NCBI GenBank assembly: GCA_016929905.1
Contig: JAFGHX010000470.1
Span: 1 to 64,000 of the forward strand
Direction: 5' to 3'
DNA: 64,000 bases
Source: Kiritimatiellia bacterium
Lineage (GTDB): Bacteria > Verrucomicrobiota > Kiritimatiellia > JAFGHX01
Part shown: piece after piece, positions 52,908 through 61,530 of the stretch
How positions within the stretch are numbered: position 1 is the first letter of the stretch
Layout of the letters: each line of letters opens with the position of its first letter
Translations under genes and position numbers: made by a program
Notes under the pieces: model-generated
Database searches by the model: none
What the model saw: only the letters and a program-made list of their open reading frames with translations
What the model was told of the DNA's origin: nothing

Positions 52908-53960
52908 ATGAAAGACGAGCTGCCCACGCTTGATCTGTCGGGCGAACCCGCGCGGCACGTGATCGTCGCGCAGGGCACGGAAACGGTCTACAACGGCCAT
53001 CCCACCACGCTGCTCATGCCGGACGGCCGCACGATGTTCTGCGTCTGGACCTACGAGCACGGCGGGCCCTGCGGCCCAATGGCGCGCAGCGACGACGGCG
53101 GGCTGAGCTGGACGCGGCTGGACGAGCGGCTGCCGCCGGGCTTTCGCGCCCACCGCAACTGCCCGAGCCTCTACCGCCTGCTCGACCCGCGGGGCCGGGA
53201 CCGGATCTGGGTACTCGCCGCGCAGCCCGACATGCCGCGCATCGTCAGCGAAGACGGCGGCAACACCTGGCGCGAGATGCCGCCGCTCGGGCTGGCGTGC
53301 GTGATGACCTTCAGCAGCGTGGTCCGGCTCCGCGACGGCTCCTATCTCGGCTTCTATCACCGGCGCGGCGACGGCATGACCGGGGAAGGCGGCGGGCAGC
53401 CGCTGGTCGTGCTCCAGGCGGCCACGGCTGACGGCGGCCTCACGTGGTCCGAACCACGCGTGGTCGCCGAAGTCGCCGGCAAGCGGCCCTGCGAGCCGTG
53501 CGCCTTCCGCTCGCCGGACGGCAGCGAGCTGTGCTGCCTGATGCGGGAAAACGCGCGCACCGGCCGTAGCCTCCAGATGTTCAGTTCGGACGAAGGCGCC
53601 ACGTGGAGCGACCCGGCCGAAACCTGTTGGGGCCTGACCGGCGACCGCCATGCCGCGACCGTCACCGAAGACGCGCGCGTGGTGGTCGCCTTCCGCGACC
53701 AGGCGCCGGACAGTCCCACCCGCCACCACTTCACAGCCTGGGTAGGCGCCTATGCGGACATCCGGCAGGGCCGGCCCGGCACGTGCCGGGTCAAGCTGTT
53801 GCACAGCCATGCGGGCGGCGATTGCGGATACCCGGGCCTGGAACGGCTGCCCGACGGCACGCTGGTGGCCACCACCTACATCAAGTACCGGCCCGGCCCC
53901 GAAAAGCACTCCGTCGTCTCGACGCGCTTCAGCCTCGGCGAACTCGACGACCGGTTGTAG
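52908..53960 (+). CDS. Sialidase-like BNR/Asp-box six-bladed propeller protein
   Basis: The 350-residue protein has four Asp boxes: SDDGGLSW (61-68), SEDGGNTW (114-121), TADGGLTW (about 173-180) and SSDEGATW (about 216-223). Propeller strands such as NGHPTTLLMPDGRTMFCVWT and LERLPDGTLVATTYIKYRPG also match the exo-sialidase superfamily. The Arg triad that binds the carboxylate of sialic acid is not clearly identifiable. No signal peptide is seen, so it would act inside the cell or reach the periplasm by another route. The start is ATG 52908 with weak upstream signals. Confidence 0.85.
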   Translation: MKDELPTLDLSGEPARHVIVAQGTETVYNGHPTTLLMPDGRTMFCVWTYEHGGPCGPMARSDDGGLSWTRLDERLPPGFRAHRNCPSLYRLLDPRGRDRIWVLAAQPDMPRIVSEDGGNTWREMPPLGLACVMTFSSVVRLRDGSYLGFYHRRGDGMTGEGGGQPLVVLQAATADGGLTWSEPRVVAEVAGKRPCEPCAFRSPDGSELCCLMRENARTGRSLQMFSSDEGATWSDPAETCWGLTGDRHAATVTEDARVVVAFRDQAPDSPTRHHFTAWVGAYADIRQGRPGTCRVKLLHSHAGGDCGYPGLERLPDGTLVATTYIKYRPGPEKHSVVSTRFSLGELDDRL

Positions 53961-54038
53961 CCACCGTGGCGGCGGAAGACCGCGGCGTCAGTCGCTGATG
54001 ATATCCGCAAACGCCCCTCTCGCCGCCAAAACAATATC

Positions 54039-54102
54039 CAGCCATAACCAAGCATAATGTCATGATATGGCTCATTATCATCTTGACAAATTCAGCCATA
54101 AC
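54039..54102. promoter_or_regulatory. AT-rich promoter region with repeats upstream of the DUF234 ATPase
   Basis: In this AT-rich gap, a TTGACA lies at 54083-54088. CAGCCATAAC occurs twice (54039-54048 and 54093-54102). An inverted pair ATGATA / TATCAT spans 54062-54081. These look like a promoter with regulator sites; a clear -10 box is not seen. Confidence 0.45.
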
Positions 54103-54158
54103 TACACAATCTATCTTGTAATGGCCGATTTTCGATTCTCGCCATAGGACGGTAGACC

Positions 54159-55586
54159 GTGGAGTTTCTCGGAAGGCAAAGAGAGAAAGAGGCTTTGCGG
54201 AACTGGGTTGACGGGCCTTCAAAGACGCGCCTTACCGTTCTGTACGGACGCCGCCGCATAGGGAAGACACGCCTCGTCGAAGAGACGTTCAAAGACGTTC
54301 CGCTTCTTAAGTTTGAGGGGCTCGAGAATCAACCCACGGCAGAGCAGCAACGGGTGTTCCTTCGGCGGATGGCCGAATTGACCGGTCGGCGCGAATATGA
54401 ACTGGTCAAGACGTCGCATTGGACCGATCTGCTCATTCTGCTCTCGGACTACCTGGCCGAAGCCTTCAAAGACAGCCCCGTAGTTGTCTTTCTGGACGAG
54501 TTCCAGTGGCTGGCGGCCGGGCGCGCGCAACTGGTCAGCAGTCTCAAGTACGTCTGGGACAACTACTTCTCGAAACGCAGTGCGATTCAGTTGATTGTCT
54601 GTGGTTCCGTCTGCTCCTTTCTGGTTCGCAAGGTGTTACGAGCAAAGGCGCTTTACGGAAGGATCGATCTGGAGATCCATCTCAAACCGCTTCGCCTGCC
54701 AACGATCAAGAACGTTTTCGTTCCTGCCCGTTCGCTTCGTGAGGTGGCTGAACTTTACATGGCCATCGGCGGCGTGCCGAAATATCTTGAAATGATTGAC
54801 CCCGCGCTGCCGGTCCGGGCAAACATCGAGCGGCTCTGTTTCAGCCCCGAAGGCTTCCTTGTGAACGAGTTCGAGCGAATCTTTGCCAGTCACTTCGGGA
54901 CCAACCGCCATTACCCGCGCATCCTCACGGCGCTGTCCGAGAAGTCATTCGCGAACCGCGACGAGATCCAGAAGGCTTGCAGACTCGCTTCAGGCGGGAC
55001 GGTCACCCGGTACCTGGAGGACTTGGAGCTGGCGGGTTTTGTCGAGGCGTATGCGCCTGTGGACAGTCCGGGCGCCGTTCGCGGACGTCGCTACCGCATC
55101 GTCGACCCATACCTGCTGTTTTACTTCCGTTTCATTCGCCCCGCGTTGCGACGCATCCGGGCATCGGACGCCGAAGACTCCTTCTCCACCTACGTGTCGG
55201 AGCAGCGCTATCAGATCTGGCGAGGGCTCGCATTCGAAGCGCTGTGCCGGCAGCATCATCGCCTGGTGGCGGAGAAACTGCAATTCGGGGCGGTCCGCTA
55301 CGACTGTGGCGCATGGTTCTCCCGCCACGGCGAGCGGCCGGGTGTCCAGATCGACCTGCTCTTCATCCGCGCCGATCAGGTGGTCACGCTGTGCGAAATC
55401 AAGTTCCGCGATCGCAACATCGGAACGGACGTGATCGCCGAGGTCGAACGCAAGCGGCACATGCTGCCGAACCCTCGGAACCGTACGATCGAAACCGTCC
55501 TGGTGACGGCGTCGGCACCAACCGAAGAACTCCGCCGCGAGCGCTATTTCAACCGCATCCTCCAACTGGAAGACATCTTCGCGTGA
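54159..55586 (+). CDS. DUF234-type AAA ATPase with PD-(D/E)XK C-terminal domain
   Basis: The 475-residue protein has a Walker A motif GRRRIGKTRL at 30-39 and a Walker B motif SPVVVFLDEFQWL at about 107-118 (Asp113, Glu114). A winged-helix middle (YLEDLELAGFVEAYAP) and a C-terminal DUF234 nuclease-like fold (GVQIDLLFIRADQV, then TLCEIKFRDRN, giving Asp and Glu-x-Lys) follow. These ATPases are widespread, scattered and often mobile; a role in defence or DNA handling is suspected but unproven. The GTG start has no strong ribosome binding site. Its upstream region is clearly more AT-rich than the surroundings, suggesting transfer. Confidence 0.92.
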   Translation: MEFLGRQREKEALRNWVDGPSKTRLTVLYGRRRIGKTRLVEETFKDVPLLKFEGLENQPTAEQQRVFLRRMAELTGRREYELVKTSHWTDLLILLSDYLAEAFKDSPVVVFLDEFQWLAAGRAQLVSSLKYVWDNYFSKRSAIQLIVCGSVCSFLVRKVLRAKALYGRIDLEIHLKPLRLPTIKNVFVPARSLREVAELYMAIGGVPKYLEMIDPALPVRANIERLCFSPEGFLVNEFERIFASHFGTNRHYPRILTALSEKSFANRDEIQKACRLASGGTVTRYLEDLELAGFVEAYAPVDSPGAVRGRRYRIVDPYLLFYFRFIRPALRRIRASDAEDSFSTYVSEQRYQIWRGLAFEALCRQHHRLVAEKLQFGAVRYDCGAWFSRHGERPGVQIDLLFIRADQVVTLCEIKFRDRNIGTDVIAEVERKRHMLPNPRNRTIETVLVTASAPTEELRRERYFNRILQLEDIFA

Positions 55587-55678
55587 GCTTGTTCCGGCGC
55601 AAGCGTGAGAGACGGGATGGCCCGCCATGAACCCCGATGGGTGCGTTCATCACGCGTGCACCGGCACGGCCGCGAGGT

Positions 55679-56785
55679 TCACCCCGTACCCGCGGCCAGG
55701 ACGGCCTGGAGTTCGAACCGATGGCCAGCACTGGCGCGCGCGCGCTTCGCGAGCAGATCGATGCGCAGACGATGCGGGCCCGCGGCGGGCAGCGCATGGG
55801 CCGCAAGCGTCCAGTTCGAGTAGCCGCCCCAGTCGGCATCGAACCACCCGTCCATTTCGACGGGAGCCGCATCGCCCACCTGGACCCGGGCCATGCCCAT
55901 GTCGCCCTTGATCTTCCAGTGCACGAGGCTGAGCGTGCGGCCGGTCAGCTCGAACTCGAGGATGCTGCCAGGCGTGTCGGAGACCCAGCCGGGCCCGAAC
56001 TTCCGGGTCGGCGCCTCGGTCCAGCCCTCGCAGCGGACCGGTCGAAGCGTGGCCGCGGTGAACAGGTGCGTGTGCTCGAAGATATCGCTCGTCAGGGGCC
56101 TCGGCAGACGCGCCGGGCGGCGTTGGGCCACCCGCGCCGGCATGGCCTGCCGGATTCTATCAAGCAGGTGCGTGACGCAGGCCGCGCACCACCGATGCCC
56201 GAAATCGTTTGGATGAACCGTGTCCGGCGAGTAGTCCGCCCACGCCATGCGCCCGGCCCGCATCTCCGGCCAGAGCGCATCGCGCACACTGACCATCGGC
56301 AGCCCGTAGTGCCGGCCCACGCGGGAATGAATGGCCTGCCGGTTCCCGCCTTCGGCGGTCATCGTGAACAGGAGCAGGACCGCCGGCCCGGGTTGCGCAC
56401 CGAGTATCTGGCGGATCAGCCCCTCGAACGTCTCGGCAACGAGCAGTTCGTGGTCGTTCACCGCATATTCCACAACCACGAAATCAGGCTCGTGCGCGAG
56501 AAGGTCCGCCGCCACGCGGTGCGCGCCGATGTTCGAACCCGTGGCGCCGATGCCGGCGTTCACCAGCGAGACCTCCGCCTTCGGAAAGGTGGTCCGCCAC
56601 CATTGCGCCACGCGGTTCGCCCAGCGGTTCTCCGCGGTCGAGGCCGCCGCCCCCTGCGTAATGGACCCGCCGATCACCCCGACTCGGAGGGGCAACCCCC
56701 GCTGCGCGCGCTGCATCACGCGATTCAGCCGGGCCGCCCTGCCCTCGTGCACGATCGCCCGCCCCAACCCGTCGTGTTCCGACAT
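55679..56785 (-). CDS. SGNH/GDSL-family hydrolase with C-terminal beta domain
   Basis: The 368-residue protein has block I VGVIGGSITQG (Ser41 nucleophile), block II NAGIGATGSN, block III VEYAVND (Asn110) and block V SPDTVHPNDFGH (Asp188, His191). A beta-sandwich at about 240-368 (LEFELTGRTLSLVHWKIKG; MDGWFDADWGGYSNW) may bind carbohydrate. Such enzymes often deacetylate polysaccharides. No signal peptide is seen. AGGAGG precedes ATG 56785; an open frame extends to 56986 without a ribosome binding site. It is divergent from the MFS transporter gene (57004). Confidence 0.92.
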   Translation of the reverse strand: MSEHDGLGRAIVHEGRAARLNRVMQRAQRGLPLRVGVIGGSITQGAAASTAENRWANRVAQWWRTTFPKAEVSLVNAGIGATGSNIGAHRVAADLLAHEPDFVVVEYAVNDHELLVAETFEGLIRQILGAQPGPAVLLLFTMTAEGGNRQAIHSRVGRHYGLPMVSVRDALWPEMRAGRMAWADYSPDTVHPNDFGHRWCAACVTHLLDRIRQAMPARVAQRRPARLPRPLTSDIFEHTHLFTAATLRPVRCEGWTEAPTRKFGPGWVSDTPGSILEFELTGRTLSLVHWKIKGDMGMARVQVGDAAPVEMDGWFDADWGGYSNWTLAAHALPAAGPHRLRIDLLAKRARASAGHRFELQAVLAAGTG

Positions 56786-57003
56786 GCCGAGCCTCCTCGC
56801 CCAGTGCCCCTCCTCAGCGCAAATACCACAAGGCGGCCGGGGCCGCAACCCAAGTAGGCCGCGCCGATTCTGACCGATGGAGGGTGGCCGTGTCACGATC
56901 CAAATGCTCAGGCGCGATCCGGCGGTGTATGTCCGTGTCAGTCCGTGTCGGTCCGTGCGGCGGGCGCGGCGTTTCGCCATTGCCATCCGGACCGCCGTCG
57001 GCC

Positions 57004-58278
57004 ATGCTTGTGCGCATGGAACCCGGGATCCGGCGTCATCTCATCCTGAACGCGGCCGGTGAAGCCCTGTGGGGCTTCGGCGGCAACCTCGCCGCTCCGC
57101 TGACCGTACTCACCCTGGTCGTGGCGCGGCTCGGCGGCGGCAACTTCGAGATCGGGCTTCTGAACGCCATCGGCGCGGCCGGCATCCTGTTCCCGCAACT
57201 CCTGAGCACGCTTGTCCTGCAGCGCGGCACGGGGCGCAGGACCTATCTGATTCGGTTCCATTACCTGGCGATTCTGCCGCCCTGGGTCTTGATCGGCCTG
57301 CTGTTGCTGCTGGTCGGCGACGGCCCGTCGCTTGCCGGCCGCATCGCGCTGCCGCTGCTGTATGCCGCTTACGTCGGATCGATCGGCTTCGTGCTGCCGG
57401 TCTGGTTCGACTGGATCGTGGGCTTCTTCCCGCGCGACGTGCGCGGACAGGCGTTCGGCTGGGCGGCGGCGGCCAGCGCGGCGGGCGCGGCGCTGGCCGC
57501 CGTCTGTGCCGGCCTGCTCGCGCGTCGCCTCGACTACCCGCTCAACTACGCGCTTCTGTTCTTCATCGGAGCCATCTGTTTTCTGGTGAGCATGAGCGTC
57601 TACACGTTCATGCGGGAGCCGGCCAGCCTCGCGGTTCCGCCGACGCTCACGGCCCGGCAGATCCTCGGCCGCTTCCGGCAATCGCTCGCCGGCCGCAATT
57701 ACCGGACGTACCTGATCGCCCGCCTGCTTCTGACGGCGGGCGCGGGCCCGATCGGCTTCTTCGCGGTCCATTACCGCGGCACCGCGGCGGGCGCCGTGCC
57801 GGAACGAACGTTGATCGCGTTGGGTGCGGTGATCTACGTGTCCCAGGCGATCATGAGCTGGCTGCTGGGCCGGATTGGGGATCGGTTCGGGCATCGGCTC
57901 GGGGCGCTCATCGGCGCCTTGTCACAGGTGGGCGGGCTCGGCATCGCGATCCTGATGCCGGGCGCGGTTGGCGCGGGCGCGGCGTTCCTCATGACGGGCG
58001 TCGGCATTGCCGCCGCCTGGGTCTCACACCAGAATCTGCTCTTCGAGACCTGCCCGCACGACTGCCGGTCCGCGCACATCACGATCACGAACCTCGTGCT
58101 GGCGCCGCTCACGACCCTCGTCCCGCTCGTCACCGGACGAATGATCGAAGCCTTCGGCAGCCGCATCGTGTTCGCGTGGTGCCTGCTGCCGACCGTGCTC
58201 GGGCTGGCCTGGTTCCTGTTCGCCGTGCGCGACCCGCGGGTCGCCGATGTGACCGGCGCGTCTGCCGGGAATGCCTAA
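57004..58278 (+). CDS. Major facilitator superfamily transporter
   Basis: The 424-residue integral membrane protein has about twelve hydrophobic helices (e.g. WVLIGLLLLLVGDGPSLAG; GALIGALSQVGGLGIAILM; FAWCLLPTVLGLAWFLFAV). The cytoplasmic loop 2-3 GRRTYLIRF is a weak version of the MFS motif A, and MSWLLGRIGDRFGHRLGALI is the second-half copy. The substrate is unknown. ATG 57004 or 57016 could start it; neither has a strong ribosome binding site. It is divergent from the SGNH hydrolase gene and converges on the GntR gene. Confidence 0.9.
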   Translation: MLVRMEPGIRRHLILNAAGEALWGFGGNLAAPLTVLTLVVARLGGGNFEIGLLNAIGAAGILFPQLLSTLVLQRGTGRRTYLIRFHYLAILPPWVLIGLLLLLVGDGPSLAGRIALPLLYAAYVGSIGFVLPVWFDWIVGFFPRDVRGQAFGWAAAASAAGAALAAVCAGLLARRLDYPLNYALLFFIGAICFLVSMSVYTFMREPASLAVPPTLTARQILGRFRQSLAGRNYRTYLIARLLLTAGAGPIGFFAVHYRGTAAGAVPERTLIALGAVIYVSQAIMSWLLGRIGDRFGHRLGALIGALSQVGGLGIAILMPGAVGAGAAFLMTGVGIAAAWVSHQNLLFETCPHDCRSAHITITNLVLAPLTTLVPLVTGRMIEAFGSRIVFAWCLLPTVLGLAWFLFAVRDPRVADVTGASAGNA

Positions 58279-58390
58279 CGCCCGTTCCAACACCCGGCAG
58301 GCGGCCGGGGCGCGCCGCGGCCCCGGCCGGTCGAAAGCCGCAGGTCGAAGGTGCCCGGGCGGTCGTTCCGTTCGCCGCGGAGAGAAAGCC

Positions 58391-59845
58391 CTACCTCGTC
58401 GTGAGCCGTTCGACCAACCGCGCGGTGGTCTGAAGGTAGCCACGACCGCTCTTCTCGATGGGGATGTCCTCCATCAGGGCATGGGCCAGCATGTAGCCGG
58501 CCGACTCCCAGTCGGGTTCGCACACCGTCATGCCGCGCTCGAGATACTGGTCGGTGCTTTCCATGCTGATCACTTCGAGCTCGCCCGGCACCCGGACGCC
58601 GTGGCGCTTGCACCAGTCCAGCGCCGCCACCGCATGCCGTTCCGTGGTGAAGACCCACACGCCGCTCGATACGTGTGCCCGGAAACGCGCCGGGTCGCCG
58701 TCGCAGAAGACAAAGACGCGTTCGAGCTCCTCAGGTGTTACCGCCCTGTACTTGCTCACGACCCCGCTCATATGGTCCAACCGATAGGCGTCGAGAAAAC
58801 GGCGCCGCGTGTCTGCTCGCTCCGCGTCCGGCACGCCACGCATCACGATCCGCAATTGGAACTCCGGGTCCAGATGCTGGATTTCGGCCAGAAGCCGCAT
58901 GGAGGCAACGACCCTGCGCTGGGGCCGGCCGCGCGGCGCCAGAAACACATCGGCGCGCCGGATACCCCGGCGGAACAGGAACCCGGCCAGCGTGCGCATC
59001 GCCACCGTATCGCCGTGCGTGACGCTGAAGAAGGTCACGCCGGCATACTTGCGCGCCGATGCCCGCGTCACGATCAGGATCGGCGGCGGCTCGCGCAGAA
59101 CGCGCGCGTAGCGCCAGCGCACCGAGCCGACCGTCCCGGTGATCTCGTCGGCCTCCATAACGCCGCCATCGGCGCCCGTGAAGATCAGCCCGAGCGGAAA
59201 CTGCCGCACGCGATTCCAGCGCCGCACGCAACGGCCCATGTTGCGCCAGTGCTCGAAGTGCAGCGTGTAGCCGTGCCGGAACAGCTCGTTCTCCATCTTC
59301 CGGAAAGCGAGCCGCTGATGCGGACTCTCGAAGACGCCCTGGAACCCGCGCCGGTCCGTCGTGAACGCGTAAATGACGCGCCGGCCCGGCACCTGCGCCA
59401 GCGCCCGAAAACCGCCCACCCAATAGCGCCGCCCGGCGCGCGTCACGAGCCCGTCGCGCTCCAGCGCGGCATAGGCCTGCCGTACGGTCCCGCCCGCCAG
59501 ATGAAAACGCCGGCATAAAATCTTGCGCGGGGGCAACGGCTCGCCCGTCTTCAGCTCGCCGCGGGAAATCGACCGAACGATCGTATCCGTCAGATTCTTG
59601 ACCGACGAGCACTGCACGGAATCCGGCGGCGGCCCCTCCCCGCGAGGCGCCGGAATGAACGTGCCCCTGCCCCGCACCCGAACCAGCCGGCCCTCCGCCG
59701 CATGCCGTTCCAGGACCCGCCGGATACTGGAATACGACACATGCCACTCCCGCGCCAGATCCACGTCCGGAGGAAGCCCCGAGCCCGGCTCCATCCGCGC
59801 CAGCCAGCCCGTGAGCCAGGCTTCAAACGGTGCGGTAACCCCCAC
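58391..59845 (-). CDS. GntR-type regulator with two tandem winged-helix domains and a LacI-like sensor
   Basis: The 484-residue protein has two consecutive GntR-type winged-helix domains: the first at about 3-60 (WHVSYSSIRRVLERHAAEGR; VRVRGRGTFIPAP) and the second at about 68-130 (LKTGEPLPPRKILCRRFHLA; GTVRQAYAALERDGLVTRAG). A C-terminal periplasmic-binding/LacI-like effector domain follows (ALDWCKRHGVRVPGELEVIS; SGVWVFTTERHAVAA). Single-domain versions are common; the tandem arrangement is unusual and predicts recognition of a double site. GTG 59845 follows GGAGGAGGGTGGC. It is divergent from the transglutaminase-like gene, with a perfect 14-bp palindrome between. Confidence 0.9.
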   Translation of the reverse strand: MGVTAPFEAWLTGWLARMEPGSGLPPDVDLAREWHVSYSSIRRVLERHAAEGRLVRVRGRGTFIPAPRGEGPPPDSVQCSSVKNLTDTIVRSISRGELKTGEPLPPRKILCRRFHLAGGTVRQAYAALERDGLVTRAGRRYWVGGFRALAQVPGRRVIYAFTTDRRGFQGVFESPHQRLAFRKMENELFRHGYTLHFEHWRNMGRCVRRWNRVRQFPLGLIFTGADGGVMEADEITGTVGSVRWRYARVLREPPPILIVTRASARKYAGVTFFSVTHGDTVAMRTLAGFLFRRGIRRADVFLAPRGRPQRRVVASMRLLAEIQHLDPEFQLRIVMRGVPDAERADTRRRFLDAYRLDHMSGVVSKYRAVTPEELERVFVFCDGDPARFRAHVSSGVWVFTTERHAVAALDWCKRHGVRVPGELEVISMESTDQYLERGMTVCEPDWESAGYMLAHALMEDIPIEKSGRGYLQTTARLVERLTTR

Positions 59846-59909
59846 GCCACCCTCCTCCCGAATGAGCGATTTGAGCGATATCAGTAATATAGTGCTTATA
59901 TATCCCATA

Positions 59910-59923
59910 GGCAAGCGCTTGCC
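59910..59923. promoter_or_regulatory. Perfect 14-bp palindromic operator between divergent GntR and transglutaminase genes
   Basis: GGCAAGCGCTTGCC has the CAAGCGCTTG core typical of LacI/GntR operators. It sits beside an AT-rich stretch and about 65 and 39 bp from the two starts. Probable site of the tandem-GntR regulator. Confidence 0.65.
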
Positions 59924-59961
59924 GAGCCGCCTAGAATTGCCGATAAGAAGGAGACACGACG

Positions 59962-61347
59962 ATGGACTACGCCAAGTTGGAGACGATACCGAAGACGTTT
60001 TCCGGGGCGGTACGCGGGCAGCCCTGGACGATCGACGCACACCTCGCCCCGGCCATCCACCTGATCGAGCAGGTGATCGAACCCGGCGTGCCGGTGGAAC
60101 ACCCCCCATTCGAGGAGGCGGCGAACGCCAGAAAACGACGGCACTTCGAAGACGGCGTGCGGCGCCACGAGGAGGTGTACGGCACACAGCGCTACCGGCA
60201 CCGCGCCCTGCATCGCGCGCCGGACGGCGAGGCGCCGGGCGGGTTCATGACCCGCGAGCATCCGCGCCGGATCGCGGGCCGCATGTTCAGTTGCCAGGAG
60301 TGGGAGTGGGAGTTCGTGCTGGAACACCGCGATCTGGTGTTCCAGCGTTGCGGGATGAACGGCGGTACGTCCGTTGAGGACAAAGTCCGCGCGCTGGCCG
60401 AGGATGTCTGGCGGAATCATCGCGCCTTCGACGGGCGGCGGATCGGGCCGGAGTATTACCCCAACACATTCGGCGGCGACGCGCTGGCGCTGCGGGCGCA
60501 TTGTGTGGGTACCTCCGCGGCGATCGTGCTGCTCTGCGCCACGCTGGAGATCCCGGCCCGTCAGGTCGGCACGATGAACCACAGCATGGCGGAGGTCTTC
60601 ATCGACGGGCGCTGGTGGTTTGTCGAGAATGCCTACGCCTCGCTGCTGCAGGACGGCGGCACAGCAATGGTGGACCGCACGTACGCGCAGCTTTCCGTCC
60701 ATCCGATGGACCCCGGCGTGACGCACTCCGCCAGGCAGCGCTACGAACACTGGCTGAAGTGTGACCAGAGCTACATCTTCTGCCAACCCAACGGCTACAC
60801 CGGCGGCACATGCCCGGCTGCCGGCTGGATTCGCGCGCCTCTCACGCCGCAGACCGCGCAGGCGCTCTACCCGGGCGTAGAGGACCTGTGGTACAAGTCC
60901 CCGTACCCGGATCGGTACCCGTTGCTCTGGGGCAAGCCCGGTCAACGCGGGTTCGACGAGTTGCGAATCGGGCCGGGCGAGGCGCTCGCGCGCCGGTTCT
61001 GGATCGGCAAGCTCAGCAACACGAAGGCCATTCAGGCCCAGTTCCACGGCTCGCAGCCGGCCGGCCAGCCGCCCGTCCCGGCGGACGGGGGGGAGTGGTT
61101 CGTGTTCGTGAACGACAGGCAGATCCCACTCAGCAGCCGCGAGAACGCGAAGCCGGAAATCAAGAAGACGGAGGATGGCGCTCAGGACTGGCGCTTCTCG
61201 CTCGAGCTGCCCTCGGGCGCGCTCAAAGAGGACGCCTACAACATGATCGGCATGGCAAACGCCGGCCGGAACGGAACCGCGCTCTGGCTGCGAAACACAC
61301 CCAACGCCCTAATCCCGCCGGAGCGGTGTCGGGGGCGGGTGGGGTGA
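59962..61347 (+). CDS. Transglutaminase-like domain protein
   Basis: The 461-residue protein has a papain-like transglutaminase core: Cys181 in RAHCVGTSAAIVLL, His207 in GTMNHSMAEVFIDGRWWFVE, and the third residue probably Glu222 (usually Asp), giving an altered triad. The flanking N-terminal 110 and C-terminal 150 residues are beta-rich and unrecognised. Function may be peptidase-like rather than crosslinking. AAGAAGGAGACAC precedes ATG 59962. It is divergent from the tandem-GntR gene, with an operator-like palindrome between, so likely its target. Confidence 0.85.
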   Translation: MDYAKLETIPKTFSGAVRGQPWTIDAHLAPAIHLIEQVIEPGVPVEHPPFEEAANARKRRHFEDGVRRHEEVYGTQRYRHRALHRAPDGEAPGGFMTREHPRRIAGRMFSCQEWEWEFVLEHRDLVFQRCGMNGGTSVEDKVRALAEDVWRNHRAFDGRRIGPEYYPNTFGGDALALRAHCVGTSAAIVLLCATLEIPARQVGTMNHSMAEVFIDGRWWFVENAYASLLQDGGTAMVDRTYAQLSVHPMDPGVTHSARQRYEHWLKCDQSYIFCQPNGYTGGTCPAAGWIRAPLTPQTAQALYPGVEDLWYKSPYPDRYPLLWGKPGQRGFDELRIGPGEALARRFWIGKLSNTKAIQAQFHGSQPAGQPPVPADGGEWFVFVNDRQIPLSSRENAKPEIKKTEDGAQDWRFSLELPSGALKEDAYNMIGMANAGRNGTALWLRNTPNALIPPERCRGRVG

Positions 61348-61348
61348 T

Positions 61349-61530
61349 TTGAGACGGAATCATCCGTTTGTTGACGGGAACAAACGCATTGCCATTGCCG
61401 CCGCGGAGCTGTTTCTGGTGGTGAACGGAGTGCGGCTGGATGCCGACGATCAACTGTTGAAACCGTTCACGCTGGCCGTGGCGGAAGGCGCCGTCGAGAT
61501 CGAGGAAGTCCGCATCTGCTACCCGCGGTA
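61349..61530 (+). pseudogene. Truncated Doc/Fic toxin remnant
   Basis: About 60 residues contain NHPFVDGNKRIAIAAAELF, the Fic active motif HPFxDGNKR of Doc (death-on-curing) proteins, then LVVNGVRLDADDQLLKPF. The N-terminal half with the start and the antitoxin gene are missing. The 3' end runs into the creatininase gene on the other strand. There is no ribosome binding site. A decayed toxin-antitoxin remnant. Confidence 0.8.
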
